DNA of 18,258 bases. Source: an uncultured Clostridia bacterium (GTDB lineage Bacteria > Bacillota > Clostridia > UMGS1883). Below the pieces are notes generated by a model. The model was not told the DNA's origin. It was given only the letters and a program-made list of their open reading frames with translations, and searched no databases. The translations under genes and the position numbers were made by a program. Positions 1 through 7,413 of this stretch are shown here, piece by piece. The stretch's first letter is position 1. Each line of letters opens with the position of its first letter. Location: positions 1 to 18,258 of the forward strand of contig CANRER010000009.1 of NCBI GenBank assembly GCA_947629615.1, read 5' to 3'.

Positions 1-181
1 GGATAGCCAAGTACGGAAGGGATAAACGCTGAAGGCATCTAAGCGTGAAGCCCCCCTCAAGATAAGATATCCCACAGTTAAGACTGATAAGGTCCCATGA
101 AGACTACATGGTAGATAGGTCGCAGGTGGAAGTGCAGTAATGTATGCAGCTGAGCGATACTAATAGACCGAGAGCTTGATC
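1..181 (+). rRNA. 23S ribosomal RNA, 3' end (partial)
   Basis: This is the 3' terminal part of the large-subunit rRNA; the gene begins before the window. It shows the conserved terminal domain, including the 'ctaatagaccgagagcttga' stretch that closes bacterial 23S genes. The 3' boundary is placed where the terminal 'cttgatc' would pair with a typical 23S 5' end (ggtcaag) and is uncertain by a few bases. The spacer and 5S gene follow directly, so this is the end of an rRNA operon in the usual 16S-23S-5S order. Confidence 0.95.
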
Positions 182-354
182 AAGAAGTGAGTTTAGAAGT
201 CATGAAGGAATATTATTCAATTTTCAGGGTGAGCGTCGGAGCAAGCTTTGCAAGGCGGTTTTGATTTGAGAAACGAAAACCGGGCTCGCTGCGCTGCTCC
301 TCCTTAACCCCACAAAATCGGCGATGCCGCTTTTGCGGGGGCCCTATGTAAAAT
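182..354 (+). other. 23S-5S internal transcribed spacer with strong hairpins
   Basis: The spacer is about 173 bases long and contains no tRNA. It can fold strongly. Positions 308-340 form a long hairpin in which CCCCACAAAA pairs with TTTTGCGGGG (one mismatch), capped by an inner CGGC-gat-GCCG stem. Upstream, a CGGTTTT arm near 260 can pair with AAAACCG near 285, with GAGC/GCTC ends outside it. Such stems are plausible pre-rRNA processing sites; that role is inferred. Confidence 0.6.
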
Positions 355-470
355 GTCAGTGATGATGACGCGGAGGTCACACCCGTTCCCATACCGAACA
401 CGGAAGTTAAGCTCCGTAGTGCCGATGATACTTGGCGGGAAGCTGCCCGGGAAAGTAGGAAGTCGCTGGC
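355..470 (+). rRNA. rrf: 5S ribosomal RNA
   Basis: This is a complete 5S rRNA of about 116 nt, downstream of 23S. The 5' end GTCAGTGA pairs with the 3' end TCGCTGGC through eight pairs including G-U wobbles, which fixes both boundaries. The diagnostic internal sequence 'cccgttcccataccgaac' followed by 'cggaagttaagctc' is intact. The transcript is closed by the hairpin terminator that starts two bases downstream. Confidence 0.95.
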
Positions 471-471
471 T

Positions 472-505
472 GAAAAGAAGCAGTCCGTATGGACTGCTTC
501 TTTTC
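472..505 (+). terminator. Rho-independent terminator of the rRNA operon
   Basis: A perfect 15-bp stem (GAAAAGAAGCAGTCC against its reverse complement) with a GTAT loop follows the 5S gene. The 3' arm ends in TTCTTTTC, giving a U-rich tail. The A-rich 5' arm means it could also act on the minus strand. Confidence 0.85.
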
Positions 506-532
506 GTGACATTATTTTAATTGTACGAAATA

Positions 533-607
533 CCCCTCATCCGTCGCTCGCTTTACTCGCGTCACCTTCTCCCCAAGGAGAAGGCAAGACGGTGTGCAGG
601 ATTATAT
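533..607 (+). repeat. Dispersed intergenic repeat, copy A (short form)
   Basis: The copy begins cccctcatccgtcg and contains a hairpin, CCTTCTCC-ccaa-GGAGAAGG (565-584). It continues with 'caagacggtgtgcaggattatat'. The same order of elements recurs at 963-1100 and 2445-2583, but this copy stops being recognisable soon after the hairpin. All three copies are in the same orientation and outside genes. Sequences of this 'ccctcatccg...ccttctcc' type are common intergenic repeats in gut Clostridia (recollection, not searched). Confidence 0.75.
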
Positions 608-639
608 ATATATCACAAGATATACACTCAATAAAAAAC

Positions 640-895
640 GGAGCGCCGAGTCGGCGCTCCCTACAATGACAGATGGAAACAAAACGATGTGACATTTCGC
701 ACCGCGCGAAAAAAATACCCCCCGTGGCGGTTTTCGTCATGGGGATTTTTAAGGGGCCCGCAGGCCCCTTAAACGCGTTGAGGGGTCCGGGGGCATCGCG
801 AGGCCCCCGGGACTTTTGGTTCTTTTGGTCACAAAAGAACATAGACAATAAATTAAATACGACCGCCCGCGCCGCAGGCGCGTCCGCGAAGCGGA
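640..895. repeat. Cluster of intergenic hairpins between the rRNA operon and the XRE gene
   Basis: No credible gene lies in 506-1150. Instead there are at least six near-perfect hairpins. 640-660: GGAGCGCCGA and its complement around one G. 751-770: AAGGGGCC-cgca-GGCCCCTT. 787-810: CCGGGGGC with an 8-nt loop. 819-840: GTTCTTTTG-gtca-CAAAAGAAC. 868-882: CGCGCC-gca-GGCGCG. 883-895: TCCGC-gaa-GCGGA. Several look like widespread intergenic palindromes of GC-rich Clostridia. An open reading frame runs across them (673-1401), but it is only the repeats read through. Confidence 0.6.
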
Positions 896-962
896 GGCTG
901 TGTCAGCGCACAAAGCACAGGCGGACAGTATTATATCCCGCTAACGCGGTGGCAAAGCAAAA

Positions 963-1100
963 CCCCTCATCCGGCCCTGCGGGCCACTTTCTCCCCGAGG
1001 AGAAGGCAAGACGGTGTGCGGGAATTATATTCCTGCTATCATTTTTGTACAATGCAAAGGCCTGCGCGGCATACGGCGCGGCGGCGGGCAACATCAACCG
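963..1100 (+). repeat. Dispersed intergenic repeat, copy B (long form)
   Basis: This copy matches copy C (2445-2583) along about 138 bases: the cccctcatccg start, the ctttctcc-ccga-ggagaagg hairpin, 'ttgtacaatgcaaagg', 'ctgcgcggcatacggcgcgg' and 'cgggcaacatcaaccg'. It shares only the first ~70 bases with copy A. It lies just past the 3' end of the minus-strand XRE gene, whose other side is flanked by copy C in the same orientation. Confidence 0.8.
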
Positions 1101-1154
1101 GCGCGCCGTCGGTGCGACGCCTCTTTTCCGCAAAAAGTATGCGGCAGAGCCGTA

Positions 1155-2231
1155 TCAGGCTCGGTATGAGTTCAGAATATCCCCGAACGCCGCCTTCATA
1201 TCGGCGTCCTTTTCTATCTCACTGATCTCATATGAAAGAAGGCTCAGGGGCGACGTGTTATACACATCACCTAAATCCTCCGTGTCCCCGCACATAAGAA
1301 GCGAGGTGTGGCGAACCTTTTCGGGCAATTCGTCGTACTTTTTTGAATGCGCCAGCCCCTGCTCCAAGAAAAGCGCGGCGTTTTCCCAATCTTTGTTTTG
1401 ATAGAAAAGCTTGGCGAGCAGACATGAGATGTGCCCGTAATGATGATGTGAGAACCCATAGTCCCCATCTTCATTCATCAGCTCTATCAAAGCAAGACAC
1501 TTTCGGTAGGCGCTTATTTTATCATCGCCCGTTTTGGCGACAAACGTTCCGAAATTCCGTAGCTTATTGACAAGAAACTCCGCACATATGCGGATATTCT
1601 TCTTGATGCAAGCCTCGTATTTTTCTTTATCCGACCGGATATATACCTGCTCCAGGCATTCGTTTGCCGTATCAAAATAGCTTTCCGGTAATTCTGTGCA
1701 AATCTCTTCCGCCTTTTTTGTCATACCGTCGTTCAGATACAAAACGGACATTACTTCCATGGCGGAATACCGTATCTTCTGTATTGTGCACTTATCCAGA
1801 ATTTCACCGCAAAGTTTATACAGTTCTTCTTTATGGATTTCCTCTCCGAAAGGTTCTTCCGGATAATTCGGATCATTAAACAGCTCAAACAGATATTTCT
1901 CCATGACGCGAAAGTCATTCGGATATTTTTTATACATTCCCTCCGTGAGTACAAATTTCTCTTTCTGCTTTCCTTCATGCGAAAGCCTGTCATATTCCGA
2001 AAGAAATGCGTTGATGTCCGACGCCCTTCTTCCGCCCTCGATTTCCAAAAGCACATCAGCGCTGACGTCGAAAACGGAGGCAAGAACGGGCAGCCAGGAA
2101 ATGTCAGGCGCTGTTCTGTCGCATTCCCATTGGGAAACCGCACGCGAAGTAATGCCGAGATACCCCGCCAGATCTTCCTGAGTCATGTTTTTCTCTCGGC
2201 GAAGGCGTTTTATAGTTGTTCCGATAGACAT
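1155..2231 (-). CDS. XRE-family helix-turn-helix transcriptional regulator
   Basis: This encodes a cytoplasmic DNA-binding protein of 358 residues. Residues 1-65 are an HTH_3/XRE domain, with 'TIKRLRREKNMTQEDLAGYLGIT' leading into the recognition helix 'SRAVSQWECDRTAPD'. The rest is an all-helical region with TPR-like features ('EGMYKKYPNDFRVMEKYLF', 'ENAALFLEQGLAHSKKY') that probably senses a ligand or partner. ATG 2231 is chosen over an upstream in-frame ATG because AAGGAGC lies 6 bases ahead of it and a promoter lies at 2288-2316. The gene is distinctly AT-richer than its neighbours and is bracketed by repeat copies B and C, which suggests acquisition by transfer (inference). It shares its architecture with the XRE protein at 2663-3430. 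The target genes are unknown. Confidence 0.9.
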   Translation of the reverse strand: MSIGTTIKRLRREKNMTQEDLAGYLGITSRAVSQWECDRTAPDISWLPVLASVFDVSADVLLEIEGGRRASDINAFLSEYDRLSHEGKQKEKFVLTEGMYKKYPNDFRVMEKYLFELFNDPNYPEEPFGEEIHKEELYKLCGEILDKCTIQKIRYSAMEVMSVLYLNDGMTKKAEEICTELPESYFDTANECLEQVYIRSDKEKYEACIKKNIRICAEFLVNKLRNFGTFVAKTGDDKISAYRKCLALIELMNEDGDYGFSHHHYGHISCLLAKLFYQNKDWENAALFLEQGLAHSKKYDELPEKVRHTSLLMCGDTEDLGDVYNTSPLSLLSYEISEIEKDADMKAAFGDILNSYRA

Positions 2232-2287
2232 AAGTTTGCTCCTTTTTATTTTGGAATGTGTTACTTCAAAAGCGCTTTTGTACTTGT

Positions 2288-2316
2288 AGTATACCACACT
2301 TAATAAGGCGATTCAA
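2288..2316 (-). promoter_or_regulatory. Sigma-A type promoter of the minus-strand XRE gene
   Basis: On the minus strand TTGAAT (2311-2316) and TATACT (2288-2293) are separated by exactly 17 bp. The start codon follows 56 bases downstream of the -10 box. It matches the vegetative consensus in 10 of 12 positions. Confidence 0.65.
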
Positions 2317-2444
2317 AGAAGTAAATGCGGATATATAGCAAAGCTCTGCTTTGTTTTTCAAAGCGGCGCTTCAGGAAGTCGAGAACAACGAATAAAATAT
2401 TTGTGGCGATTGTTGGGCGACGACCATATTAAAATTGCGTAAAC

Positions 2445-2583
2445 CCCCTCATCCGTCGTCGCGCCACCTTTTCCCCGAGGAGAAGGCAAGATATGCGTAG
2501 GAATTGCACTTCTGCTATTATCATCTTTGTACAATGCAAAGGTCTGCGCGGCATACGGCGCGGACGGCGGGCAACATCAACCG
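2445..2583 (+). repeat. Dispersed intergenic repeat, copy C (long form)
   Basis: This is the partner of copy B (963-1100), colinear over its whole length and in the same orientation. The hairpin arm reads CCTTTTCC-ccga-GGAGAAGG, so the single change from copy A is C to T opposite G and keeps a wobble pair in plus-strand RNA. The repeat contains an in-frame ATG that falsely lengthens the next XRE gene by 53 codons. The remaining gene-free stretch, 2317-2444, shows only a small hairpin at 2339-2353. Confidence 0.8.
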
Positions 2584-2612
2584 ACGGTTGAGCGAAGTCG
2601 CCTTGGGGGCTA

Positions 2613-2641
2613 TTGCTTTACGGGCGAAATCATGCTATAAT
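2613..2641 (+). promoter_or_regulatory. Sigma-A type promoter of the plus-strand XRE gene
   Basis: TTGCTT (2613-2618) and a perfect TATAAT (2636-2641) are 17 bp apart. They sit just past repeat copy C and 21 bases before the ATG at 2663. The position shows that translation does not begin inside the repeat. Confidence 0.7.
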
Positions 2642-2662
2642 TATACCGAAGGGTGTGAGAGC

Positions 2663-3430
2663 ATGACTATTGGTGAAAAAATACGCGAGCTGAGGCGCGT
2701 AAACGGAATAACTCAAGAAAGGCTGGCGGAGGCCCTTAATGTGTCGCCGCAGGCGGTGTCGAAATGGGAGAGGGGAGCCTCGCTGCCCGACATAACTATG
2801 ATTGCGCCGCTCGCGAACTGCTTTGGCGTGACCGCCGACGCGCTTTTCGGTCTTGACGGCATATCGCGCGAGGAGGAGCTTTCGCGGATGGAGAGGGAGA
2901 GCGCGCGCCTCGCCAAGCAGGGGAGGTACGACGAGCAGTACAGGCTGTGGGAGGAGGCCGCGCGAAAATACCCGTTAAACTGCCGCTGCCTGACGTATTA
3001 TTCGCGTATGCTCCACCGCGCCGCCGCTGACAAGGCTCTTTCCCCTGATGAGCGGACCGCCGCCGGCAGACGCGCCGTTGAGATAGCGGAGTGGGTGGCG
3101 CAAAGCAGCGACGACAGCTTTTGCAAATACAGTTCTATTCAGCTTTTGGTTTTGGAATATGCCGACGGCTCCAAGCCGTACCATGACGAGAAAAAGGCCG
3201 CGGCCTACGCGAACAGCGCGGCCAGCTTTTGGGTGTGCAGGGAGGTGCTCATGGCGCACGCGCTTTCCGGCGAAAAGAGAGCCGCCCAGAACAAAAGCAA
3301 CGTAAAAATGCTTATGCTCAAAATCCGCGATATAATATCGAAGCTTGAAAAGAGCGACGCCGAGGAGGAAATCCGCGGCTGCGAGGCCGCCATTAACGAG
3401 CTTAAGAAAAGGCTCGGCGCGGCGGAATGA
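2663..3430 (+). CDS. XRE-family helix-turn-helix transcriptional regulator
   Basis: This is a 255-residue DNA-binding regulator. Residues 1-65 form an XRE/HTH_3 domain ('TIGEKIRELRRVNGITQERL', then 'SPQAVSKWERGASLPD'). The C-terminal part is helical ('LWEEAARKYPLNCRCLTYYSRML') and ends in a basic, coiled-coil-like helix. The phrase around 'KYP' matches the equivalent part of the minus-strand XRE protein ('MYKKYPNDFRVMEKYLFELF'), so the two are distant paralogues of one family. The start at 2663 is chosen because the promoter lies at 2613-2641; an in-frame ATG 159 bases upstream lies inside a repeat. The ribosome binding site is weak (gaagggtgtgag). Base composition matches the GC-rich host. 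It is followed 73 bases later by the germination operon; whether it regulates that operon is unknown. Confidence 0.9.
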   Translation: MTIGEKIRELRRVNGITQERLAEALNVSPQAVSKWERGASLPDITMIAPLANCFGVTADALFGLDGISREEELSRMERESARLAKQGRYDEQYRLWEEAARKYPLNCRCLTYYSRMLHRAAADKALSPDERTAAGRRAVEIAEWVAQSSDDSFCKYSSIQLLVLEYADGSKPYHDEKKAAAYANSAASFWVCREVLMAHALSGEKRAAQNKSNVKMLMLKIRDIISKLEKSDAEEEIRGCEAAINELKKRLGAAE

Positions 3431-3441
3431 GCGCGGGCCGG

Positions 3442-3472
3442 TGAATAAATATCCCTATTTTTGCCAACAATA
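3442..3472 (+). promoter_or_regulatory. Candidate sigma-G (forespore) promoter of the germination operon
   Basis: TGAATA (3442-3447) matches the sigma-G -35 element of Bacillota. AACAATA (3466-3472), 18 bp downstream, matches five of seven positions of the CATnnTA-type -10 element. No good vegetative promoter is visible in 3431-3503. Germinant-receptor operons of spore-formers are typically sigma-G dependent, so the context fits. Confidence 0.4.
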
Positions 3473-3503
3473 CCGAGTGAGTAATCTACACGAGGTGAGA
3501 TGG

Positions 3504-5120
3504 GTGAAAATAAGGGATTTTTTCTTATACTCCCCAAAGAACGAGCGGGAGTTCGAGCTGGACGAGGAGAGCATACCCGAGGAGGAGCTCGGCTACGAGC
3601 CGCAGATGAACGAGGGCGGGGCCGAGCTTAGCGGCAATTACAAAAAGGACAAGGCCGTCCTCGACAAGGAGCTTGGCGTGGAGGAAAACGGCGACGTGAA
3701 GCTGCGCGAATTTACGCTGAGGATAGCGGAACGGGACGTCCATTGCGCGGCCTACTTCATTGACGGCCTCGTTGACAAGGACAGCATGAACGACTTTGTT
3801 CTGCGCCCGCTTATGCTCGGCAGTCGAAAAACGCAGATACGCTCGTACCGCGATATAATGGACGTGCTGCTCGTGCAGAGCGAGGTGAAGGAAACGAATA
3901 CCCTCGGCACGCTGACCTTCGACGCGAATTACGGCAGCGTGATATTGCTGGTAGAAGGCTACGGCAAGGCCATATCCATCGACGCGAAGGGCTGGGAGCA
4001 TCGCACCGTGAGTCTGCCCGAAACCGAAAAGGTGCTGCGCGGCCCAAACGACGCCTTTAACGAGCAGCTTCGGGGGAACACCGCCCTAATCCGCCGCCTT
4101 GTGCGCAACAAAAGCCTCATCGTAAAGGAGGTGGCGGTGGGGAAGATAAGCCAGACGCCGGTCGCGATAATGTATATCAAAAACGTGGCCTCGAGCCAGC
4201 TTGTGCGCGAGGCCGAGCGGCGCATAACCTCGATAAACGCGGACTGTATCTTTTCCTCGGCGGAGCTTGAGCAGTACATCGAGGAAAAATCGCTTCTGAC
4301 TCTGCCGCAGTTCATGTCCACCGAAAGGCCCGACAGGGCCGCCCGCGCCCTGCTTTCGGGCAGGGTGGCCGTAATCGTGGACGGCTCACCTTTCGCGCTC
4401 ATTATGCCGACGACGGTGTTCGAGCTGAACGAGTCCGCCGAGGACCACTATCTGCGCACGCCCTACGTGAATATGATAAGGTTCATAAGAATGGTGGCCT
4501 TTCTGTTTTCGCTGCTGCTGCCGGGGATATACGTGGCCGTGGTGGGTTTCCACACCGAAATGGTGCCGACGGATATGCTGATGTCCATTGTGTCGGCGAG
4601 GGATAAGGTTCCGTTCCCAACGCTTGTCGAGATAATCATAATGGAAATCGCGCTTGAGATAATCCGCGAGGCGGGCGTTCGCGTGCCCGCGCCCTCCGGC
4701 ACAACGCTCAGCATCGTCGGCGCGCTGATACTCGGGCAGGCGGCCGTCAGCGCGAGCATCGTCAGCCCGGTTCTGATTATCGTCGTATCAATCGCGGCCA
4801 TCGGCTCGTTCGCCACGCCGAATTACTTTCTCGGTATTTCGGCCCGACTGCTGCGGTTCGCGTATATCTTTCTCGGCGCGGCGGCGGGCTTTATGGGCAT
4901 AATGGCGGGGCTGTTCGTGAACGCCGTGCTTTGGACGTCTACCCGCAGCATGGGCGTGCCGATGTTCGCTCCGGTGGCCCCCATAACCAAGGGCGGCGTG
5001 CCGCAGACGCTGATTTCCCCGCAGATATGGAAGCAGGACAGGCGCGACGATTACGTCAATCCCAAGCGGAAGTTCATGCAGGGCTTCATTTCGAGGGGGT
5101 GGAAGAATGAAAACAGATAG
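3504..5120 (+). CDS. Spore germination protein, GerA family (germinant receptor subunit A)
   Basis: This is the A subunit of a spore inner-membrane germinant receptor, 538 residues, close to the usual 480-550. A soluble N-terminal domain (about 1-325) is followed by several membrane helices, the first around residues 331-350 ('FLFSLLLPGIYVAVVGF'). The family hallmark 'VRVPAPSGTTLSIVGALILGQ' is present. The GTG at 3504 is chosen because AGGTGAG lies 4 bases ahead of it; an ATG at 3500 is out of frame. The gene overlaps the next by 14 bases, implying coupled translation of an A-B-C receptor operon. The germinant cannot be told from sequence. The presence of this operon indicates an endospore-forming organism. 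Confidence 0.93.
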   Translation: MKIRDFFLYSPKNEREFELDEESIPEEELGYEPQMNEGGAELSGNYKKDKAVLDKELGVEENGDVKLREFTLRIAERDVHCAAYFIDGLVDKDSMNDFVLRPLMLGSRKTQIRSYRDIMDVLLVQSEVKETNTLGTLTFDANYGSVILLVEGYGKAISIDAKGWEHRTVSLPETEKVLRGPNDAFNEQLRGNTALIRRLVRNKSLIVKEVAVGKISQTPVAIMYIKNVASSQLVREAERRITSINADCIFSSAELEQYIEEKSLLTLPQFMSTERPDRAARALLSGRVAVIVDGSPFALIMPTTVFELNESAEDHYLRTPYVNMIRFIRMVAFLFSLLLPGIYVAVVGFHTEMVPTDMLMSIVSARDKVPFPTLVEIIIMEIALEIIREAGVRVPAPSGTTLSIVGALILGQAAVSASIVSPVLIIVVSIAAIGSFATPNYFLGISARLLRFAYIFLGAAAGFMGIMAGLFVNAVLWTSTRSMGVPMFAPVAPITKGGVPQTLISPQIWKQDRRDDYVNPKRKFMQGFISRGWKNENR

Positions 5121-6192
5121 GCGGCTGGGCGTTATTTCGATGACGCTGCTGTTCATCAATCTCAGCCTCGCGAAATATCTGTTGGTGCTGCCCTCGCTCA
5201 TCGTTCGCGAGGTGGGCAACAGCGCGTGGATAACCCAGCTTTTGAAGGGAGCGGCGGCGCTCGGGCTTTTCGCCGCCTTTGCCGCGCTGTATAAGCCGTA
5301 TACGGAGCTGGGGCTGGGAGAGGTGAACCGCCGCGCGCTGGGGAAATTCTTCGGCGGAACGCTGAATGTGGCGCTTTCGGCAATGATAATCATACGCGGA
5401 GCCTTCCTTTTCAGAACGCTGTCCGAAGCGCTGCGCACTCTCGAGGCGGCCAGCGCCTCGCAGGAGTTCATGGCTCTGTTCATTCTTGTGCCGGTGGCGA
5501 TATGCGCCATGAAGGGCTTTAACGCCAACGCCGACATCAGCTCCATCATCATGCCCTTCACCGTGCTTTCGGTGGGAGCCATGGCGGCGATTTTGGCGCC
5601 GCACTTCCGCTTTTCGAACATCACGCCCATTCTCGGCAAAGGGCCGGTGGAGATAGTCACGGCGGCTGTCGGCAAATTCGGCGGCTTTTTCGAGATGATT
5701 TTCCTGTTTATATTTTCGCGCTACATCAGCGGCTACAAAACCTTTAAGCGCAGCGGCCTTATCGGCATCGGCGCGATAGCGGCAATCACGGCGGTTTTCA
5801 TGCTTATGTACTGCGCGACGGTGCCATACCCGGCGTCGAAAAAGTTTTTCTTCCCGCTTTATCAGCTTTCAAGGCTCATCATGGCGGGGGCCTTTATACA
5901 GCACCTCGAGCCGCTTGTGGTATTTATATGGGCGGGGATAGTGCTGTGCGCGCTGACGACCGTAACGCTCGGCGCGGGCGAGCTTTTGGCCTCGGCCGCG
6001 GGAACGAAGGACGTTTCGGGCTTTGTGCCGATACTTGCGGCGATTATATTTTTTGCCGGCGAGCTGCCTCAGTCCGAAATCATGGCCTACGATATGTACC
6101 GCGTCGTGCTGAACGTCGGGCATTACGTTTATATTGCCGCGCTGTTATTGATTTTGCTTATGGCAAGGGGGCGTAAAATTGAAAAGGCTTAG
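5107..6192 (+). CDS. Spore germination permease, GerB family (germinant receptor subunit B)
   Basis: This is the B subunit of the germinant receptor, an integral membrane protein of the APC-transporter fold. It is 361 residues long and almost wholly hydrophobic, with about ten helices. The first carries the family-like start 'RRLGVISMTLLFINLSLAKYL', followed by 'LPSLIVREVGNSAWITQLL'. In characterised receptors the B subunit contributes to germinant recognition. The start codon lies 14 bases inside the end of the A gene, preceded by 'gagggggtggaag'. The end overlaps the C gene by 14 bases. Confidence 0.93.
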   Translation: MKTDRRLGVISMTLLFINLSLAKYLLVLPSLIVREVGNSAWITQLLKGAAALGLFAAFAALYKPYTELGLGEVNRRALGKFFGGTLNVALSAMIIIRGAFLFRTLSEALRTLEAASASQEFMALFILVPVAICAMKGFNANADISSIIMPFTVLSVGAMAAILAPHFRFSNITPILGKGPVEIVTAAVGKFGGFFEMIFLFIFSRYISGYKTFKRSGLIGIGAIAAITAVFMLMYCATVPYPASKKFFFPLYQLSRLIMAGAFIQHLEPLVVFIWAGIVLCALTTVTLGAGELLASAAGTKDVSGFVPILAAIIFFAGELPQSEIMAYDMYRVVLNVGHYVYIAALLLILLMARGRKIEKA

Positions 6193-7411
6193 CTTGCTCG
6201 GTCTGCTGCTCGCGGCGGCGGTGCTTCTCGGCGGCTGCGGCTATTACGTTGAGGTGAACGAAAAGAGCTACGTCATCGCTCTCGGCATAGACAAGGGCAA
6301 AAACGACCTTATCAAGGTCAGCTTCCTGTTCACCTCGCCGGATTCCGGCGACGAGGAGGGCGGCGGCGAAAAGAAGAAGGAAAAGGACATCATCACCCTT
6401 GAAGCGCCCACGGTTTACAGCGCGATAAGGCTGCTCGACACCTTCCGCAGCAAGCGAATTGACCTTACGCACACGAAGCTCATCGTATTTTCGCGCGACA
6501 TGGCCGAAAAGGGCATAGAGAATTTTGTGACCGAGTTCGTGAACACCCGCGATTTCCGCCCCAGCGTGTATCTTTGCGTGTCGGAGGGCAAGGCCGAAAA
6601 GTTTTTCCACAGCATAGAGCCGAAGCAGGATTTGTATATTGAAAAATATATCGACCGGCTTTTCGGCAAGGTGACGAACAACAGCGTCAACGAGGCCTAT
6701 CTTTACTACGACTACTTCAACGCCAGTCCCGGCTGGGGCGGCAACATTCTGCCGCTGGTGGGCGTGGCAAAAAAGGAGAATATGGAGGCCGCCGAGGCCA
6801 AGTTTGAAACCGTCGTGCCGGACGATTTTTCGGCCAACTATACCGCCGACGAGGTGCCTATCGACAAGGACGACGCGGCCGTGCTGTGCGGCTACGCCGT
6901 GTTCGACGACAAGCGCATGGTCGGCACGCTGGGCCTCATGGAAAGCAGTCTTGTGCGTATGCTGACGAAAAATCTGCCCAATGGCCAGTTCAGCGTCTAC
7001 TACCCGCCGAAGGACAGCTATTATTCCGTAGACCTTCACCAGATATACCGCTCCAAAATCAAGGTTACGGTGGGCGAGCCCGACGTTATCGACGTTACCG
7101 TCAGGATAATGGGCGAGTTCACGGGCGTGGACAGCGAGTTTAAGGACGAAAGCGACTACGACGATTTTCTCCGCTATCTTGACGACACGTTCAGCGCCAA
7201 GCTGAAGGCGCTTTTCGACAGAACGCAAAGGGAGTTCCGCTCCGACGTGTTCAATTTGGGCGATTACGCCAAGCGTAGCTTCCTGACGATTGACGAGTGG
7301 AAGGCCTACGACTGGGAGAGCCGCTATCCCTCGGCCGTGATAAGGCCGCGCGTTATTGTGCAAATCAACGATTACGGCGAGCTGCGCGACGCCGCCGAGG
7401 AGGAAGGCTGA
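6179..7411 (+). CDS. Spore germination lipoprotein, Ger(x)C family (germinant receptor subunit C)
   Basis: This is the C subunit of the receptor, a lipoprotein of 410 residues. It has a lipoprotein signal peptide with a hydrophobic core (L4-L17) and the lipobox LGGC, predicted to be cleaved before Cys20. Then comes the Ger(x)C start 'YYVEVNEKSYVIALGIDKG'. The central 'RSKRIDLTHTKLIVFSRDMAEKG' and the 'STRDFRP'-like 'VNTRDFRPSVYLCVS' are typical of the family. The start is TTG 6179, supported by AAGGGGG 7 bases upstream, and overlaps the B gene by 14 bases. A charged insert (DEEGGGEKKKEKD, about residues 59-71) is rich in acidic and lysine residues. Confidence 0.93.
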   Translation: MKRLSLLGLLLAAAVLLGGCGYYVEVNEKSYVIALGIDKGKNDLIKVSFLFTSPDSGDEEGGGEKKKEKDIITLEAPTVYSAIRLLDTFRSKRIDLTHTKLIVFSRDMAEKGIENFVTEFVNTRDFRPSVYLCVSEGKAEKFFHSIEPKQDLYIEKYIDRLFGKVTNNSVNEAYLYYDYFNASPGWGGNILPLVGVAKKENMEAAEAKFETVVPDDFSANYTADEVPIDKDDAAVLCGYAVFDDKRMVGTLGLMESSLVRMLTKNLPNGQFSVYYPPKDSYYSVDLHQIYRSKIKVTVGEPDVIDVTVRIMGEFTGVDSEFKDESDYDDFLRYLDDTFSAKLKALFDRTQREFRSDVFNLGDYAKRSFLTIDEWKAYDWESRYPSAVIRPRVIVQINDYGELRDAAEEEG

Positions 7412-7413
7412 AT

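Noticed and set aside
213..512. Minus-strand frame across the spacer, 5S gene and terminator
   Set aside because: It is antisense to stable RNA and lacks any protein signature.
673..1401. A 242-codon plus-strand open frame over the hairpin cluster and the 3' part of the XRE gene
   Set aside because: It reads through repeats and palindromes, has no ribosome binding site, and overlaps the well-supported minus-strand XRE gene.
2339..2358. A small hairpin CAAAGC-tct-GCTTTG followed by five T residues, like a terminator
   Set aside because: The stem has only six weak pairs and no plus-strand gene ends upstream, so there is nothing for it to terminate.
533..2583. Possible CRISPR array from the repeated segments
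   Set aside because: Only three copies at irregular, large distances, with no uniform spacers and no cas genes.
2504..2662. N-terminal extension of the plus-strand XRE regulator
   Set aside because: The extra 53 codons lie in repeat copy C and in the promoter; the same peptide also appears in copy B, so it reflects the repeat, and the XRE domain starts at 2663.
6158..7363. A 401-codon minus-strand frame opposite the Ger(x)C gene
   Set aside because: Long antisense frames are expected in GC-rich genes; the product is rich in H, R and A with no recognisable domain, while the plus strand is a clear GerC lipoprotein.
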